Part shown: piece after piece, positions 1 to 11,649 of the stretch
Numbering within the stretch: the first letter of the stretch is position 1
How the letters are laid out: each line of letters begins with the position of its first letter
Assembly (NCBI GenBank): GCA_019239425.1
Contig: JAFAZX010000057.1
Location: forward strand, 1-64,000
DNA: 64,000 nucleotides
Origin: Acidobacteriota bacterium
Lineage (GTDB): Bacteria; Acidobacteriota; Blastocatellia; Pyrinomonadales; Pyrinomonadaceae
Direction of reading: 5' to 3'
Program-made: the position numbers and the translations under genes
The notes under the pieces: model-generated
Databases searched by the model: none
What the model was told of the DNA's origin: nothing
Seen by the model: only the letters and a program-made list of their open reading frames with translations

Positions 1-1131
1 GTAGATTAACTGCTCGAGGATGCGCGCGTCCGAGTGCTGCGCCACGAAGCTCGCACCCAGCAGCTCCAGCCGCTCGGCCGTGATCTCTTTTATGATGGAG
101 GGGTTGTTGAGGAACCACCAGCAGCCGAACGGCATCAGGTTCGAGAATTTGCGCGCCGAGACGCACAGCTCGTGCTGGTTCTCCCGCGAGAGGAAGGTCG
201 CCAAAAACCTCACGTCCGCGTTCTCAGCGCACAGCCGCTCGACCGCCGACACGTCCGAGCGCCCCACCCCGTCGCCCGCGGCGCGCAGGGCGGGGTTGAC
301 GCCGCGGCGCACGCCGACCATCAGCGCGAGCGGCAGGCCGTGCGCGCGCGCCGTCGGCAGGACGACCTCGCGTATCAGCCTGTCGCGCGCGTCCGCCGCC
401 GGATAGCTGAAGTCGTCTGGCAGCGAGACGGCCATGTAGAGCGGACGCATCCTCCCGACCCAGGCGTCGAGGAAGCGGCGCACCTCCGCGGCCGTCCCGC
501 CGCCGAAGCCGGCGTCCACGCGATAGCCTTGCGCCGCGAGTTCGGCCGACGAGTTCTCCCAGTCGTTCAGAAGCCCGTCCATCCGCAGCGCCGCGCGGAA
601 CCGCCGGTCGCCGCCCGCGCCTTCTTCCCAGACGCGCACCTCCCTCGGGTCGAACGGGTCGTTGGTCATCACCACGTCGCTCACGCCAGCGATCTCCAGC
701 ACGCGTGAGAGATGAGACAAAGGCTCCTGCTCGCGGAAGAACTCTCTCGCCTCACTCAAGTCCTCGGCCGCCGTGTCCAACCCGAAGGCGTCGAGCACGG
801 TGACGACCCCGCGCGCCGCCTCCGAGACGGGCGTGTTCTCGACGAAGAGCGTCCGCCAGACCAAATCGGCCTGCTCGGACTTACTCATCCGCCAGAACTC
901 TTCGGAGCCGACGCGCGCCGAGCGGAACGTCTCGGCGATGAGGTAGTGATAAGTCAAAAGCTCGTCGATGCCCGACAGGCCGAGTCCCCCGAACTCCGGC
1001 GCGTACAGGTGCGTGTGGAGGTCTATGACCGGAGTCAGTCCGACGGTCTCTTCGACGTGGAGACGCAGGGCCGCCTTGTCTTTCAGCAACGCCTGCCGCG
1101 CGGCCCTCTGGTCGAGACTGCTGGTCGTCAT
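1..1131 (-). CDS. UxaC-like uronate isomerase / amidohydrolase (3' end off window)
   Basis: The reading frame opens at an ATG (1131) behind a purine-rich GAGGGGAG ribosome site and stays open to the window edge, giving about 377 residues of a C-terminally incomplete protein. The N-terminal part carries a metal-site HxH in 'VIDLHTHLYAPEFGG' followed by 'LLTYHYLIAETFR', the layout of the glucuronate isomerase group (COG1904) in the amidohydrolase superfamily. Late motifs 'NLMPFGCWWFLNNP' and 'QHSDARILEQLIY' also fit that group. Such enzymes interconvert uronates and ketouronates, which suits the neighbouring alpha-glucuronidase. It lies 19 nt downstream of the enolase-superfamily gene and is probably co-transcribed with it. 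Exact substrate is not shown by sequence; a generic TIM-barrel hydrolase is the alternative. Confidence 0.72.
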   Translation of the reverse strand, partial: MTTSSLDQRAARQALLKDKAALRLHVEETVGLTPVIDLHTHLYAPEFGGLGLSGIDELLTYHYLIAETFRSARVGSEEFWRMSKSEQADLVWRTLFVENTPVSEAARGVVTVLDAFGLDTAAEDLSEAREFFREQEPLSHLSRVLEIAGVSDVVMTNDPFDPREVRVWEEGAGGDRRFRAALRMDGLLNDWENSSAELAAQGYRVDAGFGGGTAAEVRRFLDAWVGRMRPLYMAVSLPDDFSYPAADARDRLIREVVLPTARAHGLPLALMVGVRRGVNPALRAAGDGVGRSDVSAVERLCAENADVRFLATFLSRENQHELCVSARKFSNLMPFGCWWFLNNPSIIKEITAERLELLGASFVAQHSDARILEQLIY

Positions 1132-1150
1132 CTCTCCCCTCTCGGCCGGT

Positions 1151-2410
<1,260 letters not shown>

Positions 2411-2438
2411 CTTAAGGATTGACTCATCTGTTCATCAG

Positions 2439-2487
2439 TTCATTGATTCATTGAAAAACCGAGTCCGTATTTCAATGGCTCAATGAC

Positions 2488-2496
<9 letters not shown>
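2439..2496. repeat. imperfect inverted repeat of CATTGA units
   Basis: Between the alpha-glucuronidase stop and the enolase-family start, 'TCATTGATTCATTGAAA' (from about 2440) faces a right arm whose complement reads TCATTGAGCCATTGAAA, about 15 of 17 matching, separated by roughly 13 nt. The right arm continues with another CTCAATGA unit and overlaps the stop codon of the alpha-glucuronidase gene. The 7-nt unit recurs several times. A transcript could form a hairpin, but no U-tract follows, so an attenuating or repeat-derived element is as likely as a terminator. Confidence 0.5.
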
Positions 2497-4683
<2,187 letters not shown>

Positions 4684-4689
4684 TTTCCC

Positions 4690-6396
4690 TTAGCGGTAAC
4701 GGTAAAGCTTCACGCGCTGTATGTCGAAGCGGCCCGAGGGCAGGCGTACGTGCCGGCCCTGGTGCGTCTGGTCGCCGTTGAGCCAGCGGCCGGGCTGCCA
4801 GCGGCCGTCCACGTACTTCCCTTCCTGCGCCGAAAGGATGCCGACCGTGGGGTCGCCCGGCGAGTCGGCTTCGAAGACGATGACTAACCCTGTGCCCGCG
4901 ACGACGAACTCGTCCGGCCCCGTCGAGATGACGATCCCGCCCGCCGGCGCGTCGCCCGTCTGCGCGGCCGGCGCCGCGCCCGGGTTCGCCTGCGCGATGG
5001 GCGCCGCACTCGGCCGCTCGTAAGTCACGTTCAAAGCGTAGCCGCCCAGTCTCACGCGCTGCGGCACACGCTGCGGCTCGTTGGTTTCGGGGAGCAGCCC
5101 GACCGTCTCACCCTTGCCCTGGTGCTCGGCGATGAGCGGCGTCAGTTGCTCTACTAAATCATAACCGGCCGTGAGCAGTTCGGCCGCGGGGCCTGTGGCC
5201 GACTCTATCTGGAAGGGGCTGAAGCCGATGGCGTCGTGCTGGCCGAAGGCGTAGAGCGCCTGCACGGCGTTGAGCTGCCCGAGCTGCACCTCGGGGATGA
5301 AGAGGGGGTTGCCCGAACGCCTGTACTTGCCTGCCCACTCGATGAAGTTCGGGAAGTAGATGTCGGGCGAGAGAAAATCTATCTGCGGCGCGCCGGCGCG
5401 CCACACGTCGAGGAGGTGCGGCAGGGGGCCGGCGCTCGGGTACTGGCCGGGCTGGTAGCCGGGACGTATGAGCGCGGCGTTGACGTACATCGGGAGCTTG
5501 TACTCGGCCTTGCCCGCCGCGGCCACGCGGTCTGTGAAGCGCGCGAAGTGCCACGCCATGAAAAGCTCGTCCGTCGCAGGGCCGCGCCCGAAGACCTCCT
5601 CCCAGCTGCCGCGCGTCTTCCAGCCGGCGGCGCCCCACGCGGCCCGCAGCTCGGGCGTCAGCGTCTCCTTGTTCTTCTCAAGGTAAGAGAGAAGCTCAGA
5701 AGGCACGGGGCCGCCGAAGAGTTTTTCGGCGACGGGGCTGCGGTCGCGCGAGTCCGGAATCATGCCGATCTCATTCTCGACCTGCACCATGATGACCGTC
5801 TGCTCGCGGCCGTCCACTTCGCGCAGGTGGCGCATCAGCGCGGCGAAGGCGCGCGCGTCCGCCTCCACGTTCTCTTTGCTGAAGGCCGAGAGGATTTCGA
5901 TGCCGCGCCCCTCCCTGTCCTGCGAACGCGGGAAGCGCTTCTGGTCTCTCTTCACCCACGCCGGCACGTAGGTGGACATGCTGTTCTTCCAGGTGGCGAA
6001 CCAGAGGGGCACGAGCTTGAGCCCGTGCTGACGCGCCGCCGCGAGCAGGCCGTCAACCAGCTCGAAGTCGAACTTGCCTTCGGCCGGTTCGACGAGTTCC
6101 CAGTAGACGGGGATGACGACCGTGTTGAGCTTGAGCGCCGCCAGCTTCGGCCAGACGGGGCGCATGTATTCGAGGCTCGAAGAGGAGGAGTTGCCCAGCT
6201 CGCCGCCGCGCACGAGGAAGGGACGCCCGCCCACGACCAGCTGCGTCGCCGTGCCCTGCCTCCGCAGGTGCGGCGGCTCGGCCTGCCGCCTCGCTCGGAC
6301 TGTCGGAGCGCAGCAGAACAACAACAGCACCGCGAGCGAGAGTCCTCCGGCCCCCACACGCCGTGTGAAGTCTCTTTGCAGCGGTGCGTTTGCCAT
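4690..6396 (-). CDS. GH35-type beta-galactosidase-like glycoside hydrolase, secreted
   Basis: A 568-aa protein with an N-terminal hydrophobic export segment (about 15-33) and a clan GH-A barrel. The N-terminal 'FLVRGGELGNSSSSS' and 'LKLNTVVIPVYWELVEP' are typical of GH35. 'MVQVENEIG' supplies the NE motif with the probable acid/base Glu209, and 'PLFIPEVQ' the probable nucleophile Glu369. The C-terminal part resembles the extra domain (DUF5597-type) of bacterial GH35 relatives that act on galactosides or xylan side chains. It heads a unit with GH67, suggesting it removes terminal galactose or a similar sugar from decorated xylan; this is inferred from context. No clear ribosome site is visible at this ATG. 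Confidence 0.82.
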   Translation of the reverse strand: MANAPLQRDFTRRVGAGGLSLAVLLLFCCAPTVRARRQAEPPHLRRQGTATQLVVGGRPFLVRGGELGNSSSSSLEYMRPVWPKLAALKLNTVVIPVYWELVEPAEGKFDFELVDGLLAAARQHGLKLVPLWFATWKNSMSTYVPAWVKRDQKRFPRSQDREGRGIEILSAFSKENVEADARAFAALMRHLREVDGREQTVIMVQVENEIGMIPDSRDRSPVAEKLFGGPVPSELLSYLEKNKETLTPELRAAWGAAGWKTRGSWEEVFGRGPATDELFMAWHFARFTDRVAAAGKAEYKLPMYVNAALIRPGYQPGQYPSAGPLPHLLDVWRAGAPQIDFLSPDIYFPNFIEWAGKYRRSGNPLFIPEVQLGQLNAVQALYAFGQHDAIGFSPFQIESATGPAAELLTAGYDLVEQLTPLIAEHQGKGETVGLLPETNEPQRVPQRVRLGGYALNVTYERPSAAPIAQANPGAAPAAQTGDAPAGGIVISTGPDEFVVAGTGLVIVFEADSPGDPTVGILSAQEGKYVDGRWQPGRWLNGDQTHQGRHVRLPSGRFDIQRVKLYRYR

Positions 6397-6435
6397 TGGG
6401 GTGATTCTAACCGATGTGCGCGGACGGAAGTGAAA

Positions 6436-6476
6436 GGCGGCGCGGCCCGGCTTATCAACAGCCGGGCCGCGCCGCC
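6436..6476 (-). terminator. strong hairpin terminator after the TonB receptor gene
   Basis: A perfect 16-bp GC-only stem (6436-6451 pairing with 6461-6476) has a 9-nt loop. On the minus strand it begins 9 nt after the receptor stop codon and is followed by TTTCACTT. It separates the receptor transcript from the GH35-GH67 unit, which would therefore depend on readthrough or its own promoter in about 40 nt. Confidence 0.75.
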
Positions 6477-6485
6477 GCGCTCGCG

Positions 6486-9400
6486 TTAGAAGGACAGGCG
6501 GGCCGCGAGGCGCAGCGTGCGCTGCGCCGTGCCCGTCGTCGCGGTGATGAAGCCGAACGTGCTCGGGTCGGAGATGTTCACGTTCGGGTTGGCGAAGTTC
6601 GGGTGGTTGAAGACGTTGAGCATCTCAAGCCGCAGCTGCATGCTGAGCGACTCCTTCAGCGGGAAGTTGCGGAACAGGCTCAAGTCCATGTTCTTGAATC
6701 CGGGGCCGCGCAGGTTGTTGCGGCCCGCGCTGCCGAAGCGCGCGCCCGTCTCCGGCGCCCACGCGCAGTTGGCCGTGCAGTTCACGCCGAGGATCGTGTT
6801 GTCGAAGTAGGCGTTCCCCAGGCCGATGCCGTTCCGGTACTGGATGGTCTGCGCGAGCTGGTTCGGCACCTGCCCGCTGCCCTGCGCGAGCAGGTTCGGC
6901 GCAGTGTTCTGCACGACGTAGAAGGGCGTGCCGCTCATCACACTGAAGAGGCCGGTCATTTGGAAGCCGCCGAGCAGCTTGCTCCCGACGCCGTCGTTCA
7001 GCCAGCGCTGCCGCCTGCCGACCGGCAGCTCCCAGACGAAGTAGCCCTGCAGGTTCTGCGGCCGGTCGTAGCCGGCGAGGCCGCGGTTGCGCTCGGCCTC
7101 GGGCATGTACTGGATGCGCGGGTTTGCGTCGTTGTCGGCGTAGTTGATCGCCTTCGACCAGGTGTAGGCGAGCCCGAAGAGCGAGCTCGTCCAGCGCCGG
7201 TTGAGCGTCGCCTGAAGCGAGTCGTACGTCGTGTTCTTGTAGGGCTGGATGGAGTTGATGTCGGCGACGATGCGGACGGGATTGCCGTTCGCATCGGTCG
7301 TGAACAGCGGGCGGCCGGCGTTGCCCGTGCCCGGCGCGCTGGCGTTGATGTTGATGAAGCCCATCTGCCCGACGGCGCGCGTGCCGACGTAGCCGATTGA
7401 GCTGGTGAAGCTCATGGGCAGTTGCCGCTCGACGATGAAGTTGAAGGAGTGAATCTCCTTGCGCTTCGGCGTGGCGGGGTAGGTCGTCGTGCCCGTGTTC
7501 GACGGAAGCCTCAACACGCCCTGCGACAGGTCGGGCGCGGCGTTCGGGTTGATGAGCCCGTTCCGCAAAGTCGTCACGGGCAGGAACGAGTTGGTCGCGC
7601 CGTTGAAGGTCGGCGTCGGCATCGCGAAGAGGTTGACTACGGGGTACGCGTTGCGGAAGTCGATGAAGGGGCGCGGGTCGGCCGACTGGCCGTAGCCGCC
7701 GCGCAAGACCGTCTTGTCGTTCCAGCGGTAGGCGACGCCGATGCGCGGCAGGAACTGTCCCGGCCCCGAAGTGGCGCCCGTGTCCTCGGGCACGCCCGAG
7801 AGGCCGCCCGTGTAGACGAGACCCGTCGCGGGGTCGAAGCGGTTGATGCCCGTGTTGTCCTTCGTCGGGAACGGGTAGCGCTCCCAGCGCAGGCCGTAGG
7901 TCAGCGTCAGCCGTTGGTTGACCTGCCAGTGGTCGCGCGCGTAGAGCGCGTACGACTTCATCCGCAGCGAGTTCGGGTTGCGCAACTGGTCGACCTTGCC
8001 CGCGCCGCTCGGCAGGCCCAGGAGGAAGTCGGCCCAACTGTTGAAGCGGTTGGCCGCCGCGCCGCCTTGCAGGGACGTGATGGCGCCGCTGAACTGGAAC
8101 GTGCCGCGCACGGTCTGGAACGTGCCGCCCTGCGGTTGGAAGTGGTTGAGCTGCTGGTTCTGGTAGTCGCCGCCGAAGCGGAACGAGTGCGAACCCCGGA
8201 GCCACGAGACGTTCGAAGAGCCGACGTACTGGTTGTCGCGAAAGATGAACGGGTTGCCGGTGTTCGAGTTCCCCATGTTCGCCCAGTTCGAGACGTTGAA
8301 GAAGGGGATGCCGGCCTGGAGCGGGTCGGGGCCGTTGGTGCCGGGTATCTTCAGAACGTCGAGGCCGAAGTTCGTGCCGGAGACCACGTCCGGCCCGGCC
8401 GCGCCCAGACGCTGGCGCGTGTAGCCGAAGTTCGCGTCGAGGAAGAGCGACCCGTTGAAGGTGTACGTGCCGCCTAATCCAGCGACCTGCACGCGCCCGG
8501 TCGCCGTGCCCAACTGCCCGCCGTTGATGGCGTCGCCGCCGGCCTCGCCCAGGATGGGCGGCTCGGTGATGAGCGTCGGCGAAAGACTGTAGCGTCCAAA
8601 GAGCGTCGTCTTGTCCGAAGGGTTCCAGTTAATCTTGGAGTCGATGTTGTTGCGGTTGAACTCGGCCGTGCCGTTCGTCAGGAAGTTGTTGACGAAGCCG
8701 GACGCGTTGGGGAGCGGCAGCCGCTTGATCAGCTCGACGGCCGCGAGGTCGATGCGGTTCGCGGGGATCGTGTTGTTGGCGAACGGCGTGCGCAGCGCCG
8801 GGTTGGCGTTCGAGAGCGGGTCGTAGATGGTCGCGCCGCCCTCGGCCGCGGTCGGGAAGTGGACGTTGCCGCTCGAATCGGGTCTGAGGCTCGCGGGCGC
8901 GATGCTCACGCGGTTGTCGCGCGAGAGGTTGCGGCGCGTCGTGCGCTCGAAGTCCGTAAAGAAGAAGAGCTTGTTCTTGACGATGGGGCCGCCCACGGCG
9001 TAGCCGAACTGCGTCAGCAAGTCCTTCGGGTTCTGCGGCGAGGTCTGGAAGTGGTTGCGCGCGGCGAGGCGGCTGTTCGTGTGGTAGACCCAGCCGACGC
9101 CGTGGAAGTCGTTCGTGCCCGACTTGATGATGACGTTGACGGCCGCTCCGCCCGCCAGGCCCTGCTCGGCGTCGAAGGCGTTCGTCACGATGTTGACCGA
9201 CTGGATGGCCTCGGCCGGCGGCACGTAGGCCGTGTTCGTCGGGAGCCACGGGTACGTGATGCTCGACCCGTCGATCTTCGTGTTGTTCTGGAGGCGCGAG
9301 ACGCCGTTGACGTTGAAGGAGATGGAGCGCTGCGGGCTGCCCGCGGCCGAGTTCTGCTCGCCCGAGAGCACGGCGCCCGGCACGATCTGCATCAAGCTCT

Positions 9401-9968
9401 GGTAGTTCCTTCCCGCGCTGCCGGCGATGGGCAGGTCGTTGACCTGCCGCGCAGACTGCGTGACGTTCACGTCGGCGCGGTCGGTCTGGAGCGCCGTCGC
9501 CGTGTCGGCGTTGACCGTGACGGTGTCCCTCACGCCGCCCGGCTGAAGGGTCACGTCGAGGCGCCGGACGTTGTTGACCTCAATGTTGACGCCCTCGGAG
9601 ACCGCGGTCGTGAACCCGCCCCCCGCAATCGTGACCTTGTAGACGCCCGGCAGGAGGTCGCTGAACTGGTAGATGCCCTCGTCGTTGGTCGTCGTCTCCT
9701 TCGAGACGTTGGTGCCGGCGTTGAGGGCCGTGACGGTCGCGCCGGGCACCGACGCGCCCGCCGAGTCCGAGACGTTACCCGTCAAAGAGCCGTAGAGCAC
9801 CTGCGCGCGGGCCGCCCCGGGCAGCGCCAGGGACGCGAAGGAGAGAACCAGCGCCCAGACCAGGACGGCGAGCCCCCTCGGGCGTTTGTGCGGCTCGAAC
9901 CGCGAAACTGAAACCCGGCCCCCGCGGGTCTGTGCGCGGCGCGTAGAGGCTCTGTTTAGCTGAAGCAT
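6486..9968 (-). CDS. Oar-like TonB-dependent receptor with carboxypeptidase-regulatory-like domain
   Basis: A 1,160-aa outer-membrane transporter of the Oar/CarboxypepD-reg type abundant in Acidobacteriota. Residues about 30-55 are the signal peptide ending 'GAARAQ'. Residues 56-140 form a beta-sandwich domain ('GSLTGNVSDSAGASVPGATV', then 'DEGIYQFSDLLPGVYKV'). A plug with 'RNYQSLMQIVPGAV' and 'SFNVNGVSRLQNN' follows, then a long 22-strand-type barrel rich in aromatic and Asn residues, ending 'RTLRLAARLSF' with a terminal Phe. These proteins import oligosaccharides or other large ligands using TonB energy. Its position divergent from a ROK regulator and next to xylan-side-chain enzymes suggests a glucuronoxylan fragment as ligand. 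No SusD-like partner is present. Confidence 0.9.
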   Translation of the reverse strand: MLQLNRASTRRAQTRGGRVSVSRFEPHKRPRGLAVLVWALVLSFASLALPGAARAQVLYGSLTGNVSDSAGASVPGATVTALNAGTNVSKETTTNDEGIYQFSDLLPGVYKVTIAGGGFTTAVSEGVNIEVNNVRRLDVTLQPGGVRDTVTVNADTATALQTDRADVNVTQSARQVNDLPIAGSAGRNYQSLMQIVPGAVLSGEQNSAAGSPQRSISFNVNGVSRLQNNTKIDGSSITYPWLPTNTAYVPPAEAIQSVNIVTNAFDAEQGLAGGAAVNVIIKSGTNDFHGVGWVYHTNSRLAARNHFQTSPQNPKDLLTQFGYAVGGPIVKNKLFFFTDFERTTRRNLSRDNRVSIAPASLRPDSSGNVHFPTAAEGGATIYDPLSNANPALRTPFANNTIPANRIDLAAVELIKRLPLPNASGFVNNFLTNGTAEFNRNNIDSKINWNPSDKTTLFGRYSLSPTLITEPPILGEAGGDAINGGQLGTATGRVQVAGLGGTYTFNGSLFLDANFGYTRQRLGAAGPDVVSGTNFGLDVLKIPGTNGPDPLQAGIPFFNVSNWANMGNSNTGNPFIFRDNQYVGSSNVSWLRGSHSFRFGGDYQNQQLNHFQPQGGTFQTVRGTFQFSGAITSLQGGAAANRFNSWADFLLGLPSGAGKVDQLRNPNSLRMKSYALYARDHWQVNQRLTLTYGLRWERYPFPTKDNTGINRFDPATGLVYTGGLSGVPEDTGATSGPGQFLPRIGVAYRWNDKTVLRGGYGQSADPRPFIDFRNAYPVVNLFAMPTPTFNGATNSFLPVTTLRNGLINPNAAPDLSQGVLRLPSNTGTTTYPATPKRKEIHSFNFIVERQLPMSFTSSIGYVGTRAVGQMGFININASAPGTGNAGRPLFTTDANGNPVRIVADINSIQPYKNTTYDSLQATLNRRWTSSLFGLAYTWSKAINYADNDANPRIQYMPEAERNRGLAGYDRPQNLQGYFVWELPVGRRQRWLNDGVGSKLLGGFQMTGLFSVMSGTPFYVVQNTAPNLLAQGSGQVPNQLAQTIQYRNGIGLGNAYFDNTILGVNCTANCAWAPETGARFGSAGRNNLRGPGFKNMDLSLFRNFPLKESLSMQLRLEMLNVFNHPNFANPNVNISDPSTFGFITATTGTAQRTLRLAARLSF

Positions 9969-10154
9969 GTCTCTTCCTCTCCTTTCAGGGCTGCGGTGAG
10001 AAGTCCTCGCACTGGGACTCCCCCGGCTGGCATATCAGAACGGAAACCCTTTGAAGACCCGCTGGAATTGAACAGGCCGAAAATGAGGGCAGAGCTTTAC
10101 TTTTAGCACCCAAACTTTTAACATCGGGTGGAAGCTATTAAGTTCGAGGGCGCA

Positions 10155-10183
10155 ACAATACCTTCCGAACGCCATTTTGTCAA
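10155..10183 (-). promoter_or_regulatory. predicted sigma-70 promoter of the TonB receptor gene
   Basis: On the minus strand a perfect -35 hexamer TTGACA (10183-10178) is followed after exactly 17 nt by TATTGT (10160-10155). Transcription from here would give a leader of about 180 nt before the receptor ATG. The -35 hexamer lies inside the inverted repeat at 10173-10190. Confidence 0.6.
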
Positions 10184-10190
10184 CAAAATG
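10173..10190. promoter_or_regulatory. candidate ROK-regulator operator
   Basis: CATTTTGT-CA-ACAAAATG is an 18-bp inverted repeat with perfect 8-bp arms, AT-rich in a GC-rich region. It covers the -35 box of the receptor promoter and sits 96 bp before the ROK gene. NagC/XylR-type ROK repressors bind AT-rich inverted repeats, so occupancy here would block receptor transcription. Binding is inferred. Confidence 0.55.
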
Positions 10191-10285
10191 TTACTCCCAG
10201 CCGGCGTTCGATTGCTTTACCTCAAGTTCCGGAGACGACGAGTGGGTTGAAAAGTACGTGGATTACTGCTACTTAAACGTGCGCC

Positions 10286-11518
10286 ATGCGGAAAATCAAC
10301 CTGTCCAATTTTCAGGTCGCGACCAGCGAGACGGCCCGCGACATCAACCGCCGCATACTCCTCAACCTGATACGCACGCGCCAGCCCATCTCGCGCGCAG
10401 ACCTCGCGCGCTTCTCGGGGCTGCAGCGCAGCACGGTCTCCTCCATCACCGAGCAGCTCATCTCGGAACAGTGGATCACGGAGGGGGCGCTCGGCCACGC
10501 GCCCCGGGGCCGTAAGCCGCGCTTCCTGCACCTCAACAACGAGCGGGCCGGCATCATCGGCGTGGACGTGCGCCCGCGCCTGACGACCCTCGCGCTCACA
10601 GACCTCAACGCGCGCATACTCACGCAGGACTCCCTGCAGACGCCCGCAGACCCGCAGACCTTCCTGAACGAGCTGGCCGAGCGCATACAGAACATGCGCC
10701 GCTCGCAGCCGCAAATCTTCTGCGAAGGGATCGGGGTCGGACTGCCCGGCCGCGTAGACCCGAAGACGCAGCGCCTCGTCTTCGCCCCGAACCTCGGCTG
10801 GGCCGAGGTCGATATCAAACAGGCGCGCACGGTCGACCTCAAAGGGCCGCTCGAAGAGGCGACGGGCATCCCCGTCGAAGTGGACAATGCCGCCAACGCC
10901 TGCGCGCTCTTCGAGACCTGGTACGGGAAGCACTCCGAAGGCGTGCACGACCTCGTCGCGCTGACCGTCTCGGAGGGGATAGGGACGGGCATCATCGCCG
11001 ACGGGGAGGTTCTGCGGGGCGCGACCGGCCTGGCCGCGGAGTTGGGGCACGTCTCCCTCACGGAGGACGGCCCGCTCTGCCGCTGCGGGAACGTAGGCTG
11101 CTGGGAGGTCTACGCGTCGAACACCGCGGCCATCGACTACTACATGAAGATCGCGGCCGGCGCACGCGCAGACCGCGGGCAGCAGGACGGCTCCGCCCCG
11201 ACCTTCGACTCGCTCCTGCGCCTGTGCGAGCTGGGGGACGCCAAAGCCACAGAGGCCGTCGACCGCATGGCCCACTACCTCGGCGTCGGCGTCGCCATGC
11301 TCATCACGAGCTTCGCGCCGAGCCTGATCGTCGTGGCCGCGGAGGTGACGCGCGTCTGGTCGAGAATCGAGCCAATCATCAGCCGCGTCGTCTCGGAGAA
11401 GTGCCAGCAGCCTTCGGCCACGCGCATTAAGCCCGTGGAGGAGCTGGCCCACCCGCGCCTGCGCGGCGCGATAGCGCTCGTCCTCCAGAAGCACTTCGTC
11501 GCCCCTTCCGTCGCCTGA
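10286..11518 (+). CDS. ROK-family transcriptional regulator (NagC/XylR type)
   Basis: A 410-aa protein with an N-terminal winged helix-turn-helix (about residues 20-75: 'NRRILLNLIRTRQPISRADLARFSGLQRST' region) joined to a ROK sugar-kinase-like domain. The ROK zinc motif is intact in 'CRCGNVGCWEVYAS', preceded by 'AELGHVSLTEDG', and 'GIGVGLPGRVD' and 'EGIGTGIIADG' are typical nucleotide/sugar-binding loops. Proteins of this layout are mostly sugar-responsive repressors. It is divergent from the TonB receptor and faces an AT-rich inverted repeat, so it probably controls the uronate/xylan locus in response to a sugar or uronate inducer. Its own promoter was not located with confidence. Confidence 0.88.
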   Translation: MRKINLSNFQVATSETARDINRRILLNLIRTRQPISRADLARFSGLQRSTVSSITEQLISEQWITEGALGHAPRGRKPRFLHLNNERAGIIGVDVRPRLTTLALTDLNARILTQDSLQTPADPQTFLNELAERIQNMRRSQPQIFCEGIGVGLPGRVDPKTQRLVFAPNLGWAEVDIKQARTVDLKGPLEEATGIPVEVDNAANACALFETWYGKHSEGVHDLVALTVSEGIGTGIIADGEVLRGATGLAAELGHVSLTEDGPLCRCGNVGCWEVYASNTAAIDYYMKIAAGARADRGQQDGSAPTFDSLLRLCELGDAKATEAVDRMAHYLGVGVAMLITSFAPSLIVVAAEVTRVWSRIEPIISRVVSEKCQQPSATRIKPVEELAHPRLRGAIALVLQKHFVAPSVA

Positions 11519-11649
11519 TTCGGGGCTCTTTTCCGTTTAAGACTTTCGCCTTCCTTAATTCCCCGCCCCGCCGCATATATTGTTTTTGTCTCGAACTATA
11601 AATTCGCGAAAAGCGCGGGGTTTTACGGTCATGTCATTCCCGGCCGGGC

